DNA of 64,000 bases, taken from Dinoroseobacter sp039192165 (GTDB lineage Bacteria > Pseudomonadota > Alphaproteobacteria > Rhodobacterales > Rhodobacteraceae). This document shows, one piece after another, positions 25,158 to 34,292 of the stretch. The number at the start of each line of letters is the position of its first letter. Within the stretch, counting starts at the first letter, position 1. A program made the position numbers and the translations under genes. The stretch covers positions 372,001-436,000 of the forward strand of contig JBCCXD010000001.1 in assembly GCA_039192165.1 (NCBI GenBank). The letters run 5' to 3'. A model generated the notes under the pieces. The model made no database searches. It was given only the letters and a program-made list of their open reading frames with translations, and was not told where the DNA came from.

Positions 25158-26507
25158 ATGAGCGTTGCACTGGTCATTCTGGCCGCTGGGCAAGGCACCC
25201 GGATGAACTCGGACGTACCCAAGGTGCTTCACCGGCTCGCGGGTGTCCCCCTGCTGGCCCATGCGCTTCGTACCGGCGCGGCGCTGGCTCCCGCGCAGAC
25301 CATCATCATCACCGGCAACGGGGCGACGGACGTAGAAGCCGCTGTGGCGGACCTGGAGCCGGAGGCGGTCTGTGTCCGTCAGGTTGAACAACTCGGCACT
25401 GGACATGCAGTGTTACAGGCGCAGGCGGCGCTTGCGGACTTCCAGGGCGATATTGCCGTGCTCTACGGCGATACGCCCTTCGTACGACCGGAAACACTTC
25501 AGGCCATGGCCGCGGAACGTGACAAGGCGGATCTGGTTGTCCTGGGCTTTCGGGCCGCTGACCCCAACGGTTATGGCCGCCTGGTGACAGACGGAGACCG
25601 ACTTCTGCGGATTGTAGAGCACAAGGACGCGAGCCCGGAGGAACGCGCAATCGATCTGTGCAATTCGGGGCTGGTTCTTGGTGACGCGCAAACCATGATG
25701 CGGCTGCTGGCAGAGGTTTCAAACGATAATGCGGCCGGAGAATACTATCTGACAGACCTGCCGCAGGCCTATGGCGCGGAGAATGGCGCGACGCGCGTGG
25801 TGATCTGTGACGAGGCCGAGACGCTTGGCATCAACACCCGCACGGAACTGGCCGCTGCCGAAGCCGCCTTTCAGGCGCGCGCGCGCGCGGACGCGCTGGA
25901 TACCGGTGTAACTCTGGAAGACCCGGAAACCACCTATTTTGCGTATGACACTGTGATCGGGCGCGATGCTGTGATCGGGCCGCAGGTCGTATTCGGCCCC
26001 GGTGTGACCATCGAATCCGGCGCCGAGATCCGCGCCTTCAGCCATCTGGAGGGCGCGCATGTCGCGCGCGGCGCGATCGTCGGGCCCTATGCCCGTCTGC
26101 GTCCCGGCGCCGAACTTGGCGAACATGCCCGCGTCGGGAATTTCGTTGAGATCAAGAACGCAACGCTTGCCGGGGGCGCGAAGGTCAATCACCTGAGCTA
26201 TATCGGCGACGCGTCGGTGGGCGAGACCAGCAATATCGGCGCAGGCACCATTACCTGCAACTACGATGGTGTCTTCAAACACCGCACTGAAATCGGCGCA
26301 CGCGTGTTCATCGGCTCAAATACAATGCTCGTCGCGCCAGTATCAGTCGGAGACGACGCCATGACGGCATCTGGGTCGGTTATTACCAAAGATGTTCCGG
26401 ACGCCGCGCTGGCCGTGGCACGCGCGCAGCAAGCCAACAAGCCAGGTTTTGCCAAACGCTTCATGGAAAAGCTGCGCGCGCTCAAGGCCGCCAGGAAAGG
26501 GAGCTGA
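25158..26507 (+). CDS. glmU: Bifunctional GlmU (UDP-GlcNAc pyrophosphorylase / glucosamine-1-P acetyltransferase)
   Basis: 449 aa from the ATG at 25158. It makes UDP-GlcNAc for peptidoglycan and lipopolysaccharide. The N-terminal pyrophosphorylase has LAAGQGTRMNSDVPKVLH (residues 7-24), QLGTGHAV and YGDTPFV. The C-terminal half is a left-handed beta-helix acetyltransferase with hexapeptide repeats and the NFVEIKNATLAGGAKVNHLSYIGDASVGE catalytic region. It is 3 bp before glmS, so the two steps to UDP-GlcNAc are co-expressed. Confidence 0.96.
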   Translation: MSVALVILAAGQGTRMNSDVPKVLHRLAGVPLLAHALRTGAALAPAQTIIITGNGATDVEAAVADLEPEAVCVRQVEQLGTGHAVLQAQAALADFQGDIAVLYGDTPFVRPETLQAMAAERDKADLVVLGFRAADPNGYGRLVTDGDRLLRIVEHKDASPEERAIDLCNSGLVLGDAQTMMRLLAEVSNDNAAGEYYLTDLPQAYGAENGATRVVICDEAETLGINTRTELAAAEAAFQARARADALDTGVTLEDPETTYFAYDTVIGRDAVIGPQVVFGPGVTIESGAEIRAFSHLEGAHVARGAIVGPYARLRPGAELGEHARVGNFVEIKNATLAGGAKVNHLSYIGDASVGETSNIGAGTITCNYDGVFKHRTEIGARVFIGSNTMLVAPVSVGDDAMTASGSVITKDVPDAALAVARAQQANKPGFAKRFMEKLRALKAARKGS

Positions 26508-26510
26508 ACG

Positions 26511-28328
26511 ATGTGCGGGATTGTCGGCGTTTTGGGCAATAACCAGGCCGCGCCCCTTATGGTTGAGGCGCTGAAACGACTTGAATATCGCGGCTATGAC
26601 AGTGCCGGGATCGCCACCGTGCACGACGGTGCGCTTGACCGGCGCCGCGCCCTCGGCAAGCTCGTTAACCTTTCGGACCTGCTGGTGAAAACTCCCTTGG
26701 CGGGCAAGGCGGGGATTGGTCACACACGCTGGGCCACTCACGGCAAACCTTCAGTAACCAATGCCCATCCCCACCAGGCAGGCAGGGTCGCTGTCGTCCA
26801 TAATGGGATTATCGAGAACTTCCGGACCCTGCGCGATCAGCTGATCGCAAAAGGCGTAAATTTTGAATCCGAGACAGATACAGAAACCGTTGTGCAGCTT
26901 TGCGCCGCGCATCTGCGCGCGGGCAAGAGCCCGCAAGAGGCGGCGCATGCCACCGTCGACGCGCTGCATGGCGCGTTCGCCTTGCTGTTTCTCTTTGAGG
27001 GCGAGGATGACCTTATGATCGCGGCGCGGCGCGGCTCGCCACTGGCCATCGGCCACGGAGATGGAGAGATGTTCGTGGGCTCCGATGCGATCGCGCTGCA
27101 ACCGATGACCAACCGGATCACCTACCTCGAAGAGGGCGATATGGCCGTGGTCAGCCGCGCAGGTGTCGAAATCTTCGACGCCAGCGGGACGCCGGTGGCG
27201 CGCAGCGAAACGCAGTCTCGCCTGGGCGGTACCGAGATTGGAAAGGCCGGACATCGCCACTTCATGGCCAAGGAAATCGCCGAGCAGCCGACCGTTCTGG
27301 CCGACGCGTTGTCGCACTACGTGCAGGCCGACCAGATCGTGATGCCGGAGGAGCTGCCGGATTTCTCGCAGATTGACCGGCTGATCCTTGTGGCCTGTGG
27401 CACCGCCTTTCTTGCCTGCCAGACAGCAAAATACTGGTTTGAACAAATCGCAGGCCTGCCAGTCGAGGTCGATATCGCCTCAGAGTTTCGCTATCGCCAG
27501 CCCCCGATTGGTCCGCGCACTGCAGCTCTTTTTGTCAGCCAGTCGGGCGAAACCGCCGATACGCTTGCCGCTCTTCGCTATGTGAACGGAAAGGCCGAGC
27601 ATATCCTGTCGATCTGCAATGTGCCCGAAAGCTCCATCGCGCGCGAAAGCAATGTCGCGCTGCCAACGCTCGCCGGGGTGGAAATTGGCGTGGCCTCTAC
27701 CAAAGCCTTCACCTGCCAGCTGGCCGTCCTGGCCCTGTTGTCACTTCATGCAGGTCAGCAGCGTGGCCGGATCGACGCGCCCTCCCTCGCAAGTCACCTG
27801 GCCGAGCTGCGCGCCATGCCCGGACTTCTCAATCAGGCGCTCGGGATAGAGGCAGAGATCGAGGCGATCGCGCCCGAGCTGGCCGAGGCGCGGGACATCC
27901 TGTTTCTTGGCCGTGGCCCGATGTTCCCGCTGGCCCTCGAAGGTGCCCTTAAGTTAAAGGAAATCAGCTATATACACGCCGAAGGATATGCATCGGGCGA
28001 GCTGAAGCATGGACCGATCGCGCTGATCGACCAATCGGTGCCGGTGATCGTCTTCGCGCCGACCGATGCGCTGTTCGACAAGACCGTCTCAAACATGCAG
28101 GAGGTTATGGCACGTCAGGGCAAAGTGCTGCTGGTTTCGGATCAGAAAGGACTCGAGACCGCCGCCGAAGGCGCCTGGGCCACCGTGGCAATGCCTGCGA
28201 TTGATCCGACCTTCGCGCCGATCCTCTACGCCATCCCGGCACAACTGCTGGCTTACCATACCGCAGTCGCGAAGGGCACGGATGTGGACCAGCCCCGCAA
28301 CCTCGCAAAATCCGTGACCGTGGAGTGA
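26511..28328 (+). CDS. glmS: Glutamine-fructose-6-phosphate aminotransferase (isomerizing)
   Basis: 605 aa, full length. It makes glucosamine-6-phosphate from fructose-6-phosphate and glutamine. The N-terminal Ntn glutaminase starts MCGIVGVLG with catalytic Cys2; two SIS sugar-isomerase domains follow (VACGTAFLACQTAKYWFEQ, SQSGETADTLAALRY), and the end is PRNLAKSVTVE, with the conserved terminal motif. No glmS ribozyme or other leader is seen, because glmU ends 3 bp upstream. Confidence 0.96.
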   Translation: MCGIVGVLGNNQAAPLMVEALKRLEYRGYDSAGIATVHDGALDRRRALGKLVNLSDLLVKTPLAGKAGIGHTRWATHGKPSVTNAHPHQAGRVAVVHNGIIENFRTLRDQLIAKGVNFESETDTETVVQLCAAHLRAGKSPQEAAHATVDALHGAFALLFLFEGEDDLMIAARRGSPLAIGHGDGEMFVGSDAIALQPMTNRITYLEEGDMAVVSRAGVEIFDASGTPVARSETQSRLGGTEIGKAGHRHFMAKEIAEQPTVLADALSHYVQADQIVMPEELPDFSQIDRLILVACGTAFLACQTAKYWFEQIAGLPVEVDIASEFRYRQPPIGPRTAALFVSQSGETADTLAALRYVNGKAEHILSICNVPESSIARESNVALPTLAGVEIGVASTKAFTCQLAVLALLSLHAGQQRGRIDAPSLASHLAELRAMPGLLNQALGIEAEIEAIAPELAEARDILFLGRGPMFPLALEGALKLKEISYIHAEGYASGELKHGPIALIDQSVPVIVFAPTDALFDKTVSNMQEVMARQGKVLLVSDQKGLETAAEGAWATVAMPAIDPTFAPILYAIPAQLLAYHTAVAKGTDVDQPRNLAKSVTVE

Positions 28329-28331
28329 CCT

Positions 28332-28895
28332 ATGGCCAAGCAGTTCGACCAGATCGAAGACGCGCATAAGACCTTTATCGAAGAGCAGCACATGTTCTTT
28401 GTGGCCACAGCTGGCCAGGACGGCACGGTCAATCTCTCCCCCAAAGGTATGGACAGCCTGCGTGTCCTCGGGCCGAACCGCATTGTATGGCTCAACATGA
28501 CCGGGTCGGGCAACGAAACGGCAGGCCATCTTTTGCAAAACCCGCGCATGACGCTGATGTGGTGCAGCTTTACAAAGCGCCCGATGATCCTGCGGGCCTA
28601 TGGCACTGCGCGGGCGGTGCACCGGGATGCCTCTGACTGGGATACGCTCTCGGCCCTGTTTCCCGGGGGACCGGAAAAGCGCCAGGTCTATGATCTGAGC
28701 GTCGAGATGATGCAGACCTCCTGCGGCTATGCCGTGCCGTTTATGGACTACGCCGGCCCGCGCGAAACACTGGCGCATTGGGCAAAGGACAAAGGAGCAG
28801 ATCGGATCCGCGACTACTGGCGGGAAAAAAACCAGACGACCATAGATGGCGCGCCCACGCATATCGTGGCGCGCAACATCGACGGCGCGGGATGA
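28332..28895 (+). CDS. Pyridoxamine 5'-phosphate oxidase family protein
   Basis: 187 aa with a split-barrel flavin-binding pattern: HKTFIEEQHMFFVATAGQDGTVNLSPKGMDSLRVLG, RIVWLNMTGSGNETAGHLLQNPRMTLMWCSF, then ILRAYGTARAVH. It is a general PPOX-like FMN or F420-type oxidoreductase of unknown substrate and not the PdxH of vitamin B6 synthesis. It starts 3 bp after glmS and overlaps the next gene by four bases (ATGA), so it belongs to the glmUS transcript. Confidence 0.85.
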   Translation: MAKQFDQIEDAHKTFIEEQHMFFVATAGQDGTVNLSPKGMDSLRVLGPNRIVWLNMTGSGNETAGHLLQNPRMTLMWCSFTKRPMILRAYGTARAVHRDASDWDTLSALFPGGPEKRQVYDLSVEMMQTSCGYAVPFMDYAGPRETLAHWAKDKGADRIRDYWREKNQTTIDGAPTHIVARNIDGAG

Positions 28896-29569
28896 CACCA
28901 CAGGATGCACTCGCGCAGATTGAAGCGCGCGCAAACCCTCAGAAAGCTGTGGAAATGGCAGGCTATCACAAGGTGGACCGCCCCTATCTGGGTGTGGCCA
29001 ACCCTGAACTTGACCGTCTTGCCAAAGGCTGGCGTACGGGTCTGAGCGTCGCACAGCGGGCCGCGCTGGCGGAGGCGCTATGGCAGACGAATATCCACGA
29101 AGCCCGGATCGCGGCCGCGAAATCCCTGACACAGGCGCGGCTGAAGCCGGATGACACACCGGCCTGGGACGTGATTTCGGGGTGGGTCCCAAGCTTCGAC
29201 GCCTGGGCGATCGCGGATCACGCCTGCATGGCCGGGCAGCGCCGCCTGCTGGCCAACCCCGCGCGGCTGGACGACGTAGAGAAGTGGACGCGCTGCGATC
29301 ATATGTGGACCCGCCGGGCCGCATTGGTCATCACCCTGCCCTGGACCAAGCAGAACCACCCCAAACCCGCCGATGAAGCGATCCGGGACCGCGTGCTGGG
29401 CTGGGCCGCATCCTACGTGGACGCCCCGGACTGGTTCATTCAGAAAGCAGTGGCCTGGTGGGTGCGCGAGCTCTCAAAACACGACCGCGACCGCGCGACA
29501 GCCTTTCTGGCAGGGCCTGGTTCGAGGCTGAAGCCCTTTGCCCGGCGTGAAGCGGCGCGGCATCTCTAA
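28892..29569 (+). CDS. DNA alkylation repair (AlkD-like) HEAT-repeat protein
   Basis: 225 aa from the ATG at 28892, overlapping the previous stop (ATGA). The helical repeat pattern and motifs (YHKVDRPYLGVANPELDRLAKGW, LAEALWQTNIHEARIAAAKSL, WVPSFDAWAIADHACM, WTRRAALVITLPWTK, WFIQKAVAWWVRELSKHD) match the AlkC/AlkD glycosylase superfamily, which excises positively charged alkylated bases. Catalytic activity is not proven by sequence; some members are only DNA- or nucleotide-binding. It ends this plus-strand operon. Confidence 0.8.
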   Translation: MTPQDALAQIEARANPQKAVEMAGYHKVDRPYLGVANPELDRLAKGWRTGLSVAQRAALAEALWQTNIHEARIAAAKSLTQARLKPDDTPAWDVISGWVPSFDAWAIADHACMAGQRRLLANPARLDDVEKWTRCDHMWTRRAALVITLPWTKQNHPKPADEAIRDRVLGWAASYVDAPDWFIQKAVAWWVRELSKHDRDRATAFLAGPGSRLKPFARREAARHL

Positions 29570-29740
29570 GCTGATTCCGTTTTGCATATTTATCTTGCGG
29601 CACTACAGCGAAACGCTACTCGCACTCAACTCTGCAATTTTTTCAAGGCCCTAGAGCCTACCACCAAGGTCTTGCCGCCCTGCTCTTGAAGCCCTGGAGC
29701 CACATGGATACTCTCGCGTCGCAGGGGAGAACGACACGAT

Positions 29741-30757
29741 ATGACAGACCAGACCGCACCTCTGATCGATCCGTTTCAGCGCGCTATCGACTACCTGCGC
29801 GTTTCAGTGACAGACCGCTGCGATTTCCGGTGTGTCTACTGCATGTCAGAGAACATGACCTTCCTGCCCAAAAAAGAGCTGCTCACTCTCGAAGAACTTG
29901 ATCGCATGTGCTCCACATTCGTGCGCCTCGGGGTCCGGAAGCTGCGTATCACGGGCGGCGAACCCCTGGTGCGACGCGATATCCTGACCTTCTTTCAGCG
30001 GATGAGCCGTCACCTGGAAAGCGGTGATCTGCGCGAGCTGACGCTCACCACCAACGGCTCCCAGCTCGAGAAGTTCGCCCAACCGCTTTATGATGCCGGC
30101 GTACGGCGGATCAACGTGTCGCTCGATACGCTCGACGAGGCGAAATTCGCGGAAATTACGCGCTGGGGCCGCCTGCCCCAGGTGATGCGCGGGATCGATG
30201 CAGCCCAGAAGGCAGGGCTGCGCATCAAACTGAATGCGGTGGCGCTCAAGGGTTTCAACGAAGACGAACTTTTCGAGATGGTCAGCTGGTGTGCCACGCG
30301 CGACATGGATCTGACATTTATCGAGGTCATGCCGATGGGTGATATCGGCAACGAGAACCGGCTCGACCAGTATTGGAAACTCTCAGACCTCAGAGGGCGT
30401 CTGGCCGAGCAGTACACGCTGATCGATCTGGCGGAACGCACAGGTGGCCCTGCGCGCTATGTCCGACTGGAGGAAACCGGCCAGAAGATCGGGTTCATCA
30501 CACCGTTGACGCATAACTTCTGCGAAAGCTGCAACCGCGTGCGCCTGACCTGCACCGGGGAGCTTTACATGTGCCTCGGCCAAGAAGACATGGCCGACCT
30601 GCGGGCTCCGTTACGAGAATTTCCCGATGATGACCGCGCGCTCGAATATGCCATACGGGCCGCCATTGCGCTTAAGCCGAAAGGGCACGACTTCGACTAT
30701 TCGCGCCAGACGGTCGAGGGTCAGGTCTCACGCCACATGAGCCATACCGGCGGCTGA
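29741..30757 (+). CDS. moaA: GTP 3',8-cyclase MoaA
   Basis: 338 aa. This radical-SAM enzyme starts molybdenum cofactor synthesis by cyclising GTP. The N-terminal cluster motif is CDFRCVYC (Cys at about 27, 31, 34) and the C-terminal second 4Fe-4S site is CESCNRVRLTCTGELYMC (about 260-285). The ITGGEPLVRRDI segment is also typical. A 171-bp upstream gap separates it from the AlkD-like gene; no Moco riboswitch is evident there. Confidence 0.95.
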   Translation: MTDQTAPLIDPFQRAIDYLRVSVTDRCDFRCVYCMSENMTFLPKKELLTLEELDRMCSTFVRLGVRKLRITGGEPLVRRDILTFFQRMSRHLESGDLRELTLTTNGSQLEKFAQPLYDAGVRRINVSLDTLDEAKFAEITRWGRLPQVMRGIDAAQKAGLRIKLNAVALKGFNEDELFEMVSWCATRDMDLTFIEVMPMGDIGNENRLDQYWKLSDLRGRLAEQYTLIDLAERTGGPARYVRLEETGQKIGFITPLTHNFCESCNRVRLTCTGELYMCLGQEDMADLRAPLREFPDDDRALEYAIRAAIALKPKGHDFDYSRQTVEGQVSRHMSHTGG

Positions 30758-30817
30758 GCCCGCCTTGGGGCGCTCCCAGGGGGCGCTGCCCCCGCCGCGC
30801 TGACGCGCGCCTCCCCC

Positions 30818-30869
30818 GGAGTATTGGTGCAAAGAAGAAAGGCGTGTCTTCTTCTTTGTGAAAATACTC
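30818..30869. repeat. Inverted pair of the GAGTATT-AAAGAAGAA family repeat
   Basis: GAGTATT (30819-30825) plus AAAGAAGAA (30831-30839) faces TTCTTCTTT (30849-30857) plus AATACTC (30863-30869), giving a long imperfect hairpin in the gap between the convergent moaA and amidotransferase genes. A single copy is at 8426. It is preceded by a GC-rich stretch (GGGGGCGCTGCCCCC) also seen beside such repeats in the family. Confidence 0.65.
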
Positions 30870-30880
30870 TCGCCGAAGGC

Positions 30881-30899
30881 AAAGCCCGGCAGGGCTTTT
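30881..30899 (+). terminator. moaA: Hairpin terminator for moaA
   Basis: AAAGCCC (30881-30887) pairs with GGGCTTT (30892-30898), loop GGCA, followed by one more T. It overlaps the stop codon of the convergent amidotransferase gene. The T-run is short, so efficiency is uncertain. Confidence 0.5.
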
Positions 30900-31639
30900 C
30901 AGTCCCGGCCGTAGCGATCCACGAAATTCCGCAAAATTCTGGCCGCACCCGAGGTGTCCACGTCGGCATTGCGGGCAATCAGCGCCTCGGCCTCGTCGGG
31001 AGGGAAATACCCCTTGTCCTTGTAGGCGCGCACCCGCACGGCGAGGCCGTCCGGGTCAGCTTCGGGATGGAACTGCGTGGCATAGATGTTCTGTCCCACG
31101 CGGATCATCTGAAACGGACATTCGTTTCCCTCCATCAGATGAACAGCGTCTTCGGGCAAGGTCTGGAGCGCCTCCTTGTGGCCCACAAAAGCGGTAATCG
31201 TCTCGGGCAGGCCGGCGAGGATCGGATCAGCGCGTCCCTCCTCTGTAACGGCGCAGGGCACCGCACCCACTGCCTCCGAGAACTTTCGTTTCGAGACTTC
31301 AACACCCAGATGATGGCCAAGCACACTTATTCCGTAGCAGCATCCCATGAAGGGTACGTCCCGCGCGGTAACCTCCGGCATCAGGGACAGGATCGCGGCT
31401 TCGATTTTTGCTTCGGTCGGCGTTTTCTCCTCCGGCGCATCGGAAATGCATCCCGGCCCGCCGCCGACGATCACGCCGGAATAGGACGACAGATCCAGAT
31501 CAGCCGGCAAGTCTTCATGATCAAGACAGATGCGATGGGTCTGATCCGCGTGCAGCCCGGATTTCGCAAGAATGGCCGCATATTCGTCGTCAGAAACGAC
31601 CGCCTCAGGGCGCAGCTGAAGGATCAGAAACGGCTTCAT
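30899..31639 (-). CDS. Class I glutamine amidotransferase-like protein
   Basis: 246 aa, a free-standing GMP-synthase-like amidotransferase domain. The oxyanion region GVIVGGGPGCISD, the nucleophile elbow FMGCCYGISVLGHHLG (Cys near 100) and the catalytic His/Glu in ATQFHPEADPD (near 200) are all present, so it should be active. The substrate is unknown; relatives hydrolyse gamma-glutamyl compounds. It is the downstream partner of the M20 amidohydrolase gene, 48 bp away. Confidence 0.85.
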   Translation of the reverse strand: MKPFLILQLRPEAVVSDDEYAAILAKSGLHADQTHRICLDHEDLPADLDLSSYSGVIVGGGPGCISDAPEEKTPTEAKIEAAILSLMPEVTARDVPFMGCCYGISVLGHHLGVEVSKRKFSEAVGAVPCAVTEEGRADPILAGLPETITAFVGHKEALQTLPEDAVHLMEGNECPFQMIRVGQNIYATQFHPEADPDGLAVRVRAYKDKGYFPPDEAEALIARNADVDTSGAARILRNFVDRYGRD

Positions 31640-31687
31640 ATCGGTGGCTTAGCGCGCGCGCTTCAGGCTGGCAAGCAGTGGGATGTC

Positions 31688-32854
31688 TCAGGCAGAAAGC
31701 GGCAGGCGGCTTTCGACCATCTCAGCATACCACGAGCATCCCGCCGGGATCACCTCGTCATTAAAGTTGTACCTGGGATGATGCACCGGCGCGGTCTCGC
31801 CGTTTCCCACAAGAATATACGCCCCCGGGCGGGCCTCCAGCAGGTAGGCGAAGTCCTCGCCCCCCATGACCAGCGGCGCCGGAGCACACTCCCCTGCGAC
31901 ACGACGTGCGGCCTCTGCGGCATAGTCTGTCTCGGCCTCGGAATTCACCATCACCGGATACCCATAAAGCATCTCCAGCTCTGCCTCGGCGCCAAGCCCC
32001 CCCGCGACCCCGGTTGCAATGGCGCGCAGCCTTTCCTCGGCGAGCTTGCGCATGTCGGCATCGAGCGTCCGGATCGTGCCGCGTAGGGTCACAGCCTGCG
32101 GAATCACGTTGAACGCAGTCGACGACGTCACAAAAGACGTGACAGATACCACAAGCTGCTTGATGGGGTCTGCATTGCGGCTCACGATGGTCTGCAGCGC
32201 CAGCACAATCTGGCTGGCGGCAACGGTCGGGTCGATGACCTCCTGCGGTTTGGCCGCGTGGCCGCCGCGCCCGCGAATAACCAGCTCGAATTGATCTGTC
32301 CCGGCAAAAAACGGCCCGGACCGGATGGCAAACTTGCCCAGCGGCTGTCCGGGCCAGTTGTGCATGCCGTAAACCTCGTCAATCCCGAACCGCTCGATCA
32401 GGCCGTCTTCGACCATCTCGCGCCCGCCGCCACCGCCTTCCTCAGCGGGTTGAAAGATCACCACGCATGTTCCGTCGAAATTCCGGGTTTCGGCCAGGTA
32501 TTTGGTGGCCCCCAACAGCATTGCCGTGTGCCCGTCATGGCCACAGGCATGCATCGCACCTGGCGTTTTGGACGCGTACTCGAGCCCGGTTTCCTCGTGA
32601 ATCGGCAGCGCGTCCATATCCGCGCGAAGGCCCAGGGTGCGGCCCGACGCGCTTTCCCGGCCCCGGATCACACCAACCACCCCTGTGCGTCCGATACCCG
32701 TCACCACTTCGTCGCATCCGAACTCCTGCAGCTTTGCGGCGACAAGGCCGGACGTCCTGTGCGTATCAAAAAGGATCTCGGGATGGGCGTGGATGTCCCG
32801 ACGCCATGCGGTGATCTCGGGAAGAAGCTCGGCGAAGCGATTCTTGATCGGCAT
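31688..32854 (-). CDS. M20-family amidohydrolase (hippurate hydrolase-like)
   Basis: 388 aa. Two-domain metal peptidase fold with metal ligands visible: HACGHDGHTAMLLG (near 105) and FQPAEEGGGGGREMVEDGL (near 135), the dimerisation domain in the middle (RGRGGHAAKPQEVIDPT), and GGEDFAYLLEARPG near 350. The family hydrolyses N-acyl amino acids and indole or hippurate amides. The next gene on the strand is an amidotransferase, so both may process amide-linked compounds; that is inference. Confidence 0.88.
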   Translation of the reverse strand: MPIKNRFAELLPEITAWRRDIHAHPEILFDTHRTSGLVAAKLQEFGCDEVVTGIGRTGVVGVIRGRESASGRTLGLRADMDALPIHEETGLEYASKTPGAMHACGHDGHTAMLLGATKYLAETRNFDGTCVVIFQPAEEGGGGGREMVEDGLIERFGIDEVYGMHNWPGQPLGKFAIRSGPFFAGTDQFELVIRGRGGHAAKPQEVIDPTVAASQIVLALQTIVSRNADPIKQLVVSVTSFVTSSTAFNVIPQAVTLRGTIRTLDADMRKLAEERLRAIATGVAGGLGAEAELEMLYGYPVMVNSEAETDYAAEAARRVAGECAPAPLVMGGEDFAYLLEARPGAYILVGNGETAPVHHPRYNFNDEVIPAGCSWYAEMVESRLPLSA

Positions 32855-33200
32855 GATGTCCTCTGGCTGCTGGGGTGTATGATCTACCTGCGTCCGAGGA
32901 TCGGTAAGGTCAAGGCCAAGCTGCCAAAGCGCGCAACATCACAGACGCCTTTGTCGGAGCTGAAGCCAAACCCAAGGGCATTTTGGCCCAAAAGGTTTCG
33001 TCTGGCGCGATCTGGCGCAGTCTTACGCACCACGCGCCGGCAAGCTGTCTGAGAGTACCGCGCACCCGGCGCCCCGTTTGGGCCGGTAACAAACCCTGTC
33101 CCCCATGCCGATCACCCTGCCCGTCCATTGATCTTTTTCGGTGTTTCGGCATATCAGAGCTAATGCCTGCAGTGGCGGCAGAGCGCCCGGAGCGTCTTTG
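32855..33200. other. Noncoding gap between divergent genes
   Basis: About 346 bp between the M20 amidohydrolase (minus) and YeeE transporter (plus). Reading frames on either strand lack ribosome sites and family features. It presumably contains two promoters; I see no clear operator or repeat. Confidence 0.45.
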
Positions 33201-34292
33201 ATGTTTGAAGATCTTGGTTTTGAGTATCTCGATCCTCGTCAGGCCTCCGCTCTGTTTGGCCTTATCGTCGGGGTAATGTTCGGCACGCTGGCACAACGCA
33301 CCCGCTTTTGCCTGCGCCGCGCCCTTGCCGGAGCACCGGAGGACCGCAAAAGCGCATCTGGGGTCTGGCTCATGGCGCTGGCAGCAGCATTGGTCGGCAC
33401 GCAGGGTGTGATTGCCACGGGCCTCGTCGACTTCACAGAACACCGTTTCTTTGTCGCAGAACTGCCTGTCCTGGCTATCCTGGCCGGTGGCGTGATGTTC
33501 GGCGCCGGCATGGTTTTGACGCGCGGCTGCGTTTCCCGGCTGACAGTGCTCGGCGGCTCGGGCAACCTGCGTGCGCTCACAGTCCTGCTGGTCTTCGCCG
33601 TCGTGGCGCATGCAACGCTCAAGGGCATCCTAGTGCCCCTGCGGGCGTCTCTCAGCAGCGTGACAATCGATCTGGGCACGCTCACCGGCTTTGCTGCCCT
33701 GCCCGGGGGCAGTTTGCTCTGGACCGGAGTAATCGCGGCTGGCGCGGGTGCGGTGGCCCTTCGCTCAGGCAACCGTCTCACCACGCTTGGCCTGGCCGTG
33801 CTGCTCGGGCTGCTTGTACCGCTGTGTTGGGCTGGCACGGGATATGTGCTTTATGATGATTTTGATCCGATCCCGATGGAAAGCCTGTCTTTTACCGCGC
33901 CGATGGCCGACAGCCTTTTCTACCTGATCGCGGCGACCTCTATCCGTCCGGCGTTCGGTGCTGGGCTTGTGGGCGGCACGTTGCTGGGCGCACTGATCGC
34001 CGCACTCGCCACGCGCGAATTCGCATTTCAGAGTTTCGTCTCAGCACCACAAACGGGCCGCTACATGGCCGGCGCGGCTTTGATGGGTGTCGGTGGTGTG
34101 CTGGCCGGTGGCTGCTCTGTCGGCGCTGGTCTGGCTGGCGTCCCAACGCTCAGCTTCGCCGCGACACTTGCATTGGTCGGCATCGCTGTGGGTGGCTGGG
34201 TCACCGGGCGGCTGCTGCCCGAAGGAGTTACTCCATCGAGCGCCGGATCCGCTGAACAAGCAACCAAACAGCAAGAACGACCAGCGGAGTGA
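33201..34292 (+). CDS. YeeE/YedE family sulfur-compound transporter
   Basis: 363 aa from the ATG at 33201. About ten hydrophobic helices in two YeeE/YedE repeats. Each repeat carries the conserved cysteine motif: MVLTRGCVSRLTVLGGSGN (about 118) and GVGGVLAGGCSVGAGLAG (about 300). In the thiosulfate transporter TsuA such cysteines guide the substrate, so import of thiosulfate or a related sulfur compound is likely. The C-terminal tail is hydrophilic and its last 65 bp overlap the convergent DUF3422 gene. Confidence 0.88.
   Translation: MFEDLGFEYLDPRQASALFGLIVGVMFGTLAQRTRFCLRRALAGAPEDRKSASGVWLMALAAALVGTQGVIATGLVDFTEHRFFVAELPVLAILAGGVMFGAGMVLTRGCVSRLTVLGGSGNLRALTVLLVFAVVAHATLKGILVPLRASLSSVTIDLGTLTGFAALPGGSLLWTGVIAAGAGAVALRSGNRLTTLGLAVLLGLLVPLCWAGTGYVLYDDFDPIPMESLSFTAPMADSLFYLIAATSIRPAFGAGLVGGTLLGALIAALATREFAFQSFVSAPQTGRYMAGAALMGVGGVLAGGCSVGAGLAGVPTLSFAATLALVGIAVGGWVTGRLLPEGVTPSSAGSAEQATKQQERPAE

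Noticed and set aside
29570..29740. A molybdenum-cofactor riboswitch before moaA
   Set aside because: The 171-bp leader shows no structure that I could match to that riboswitch class.
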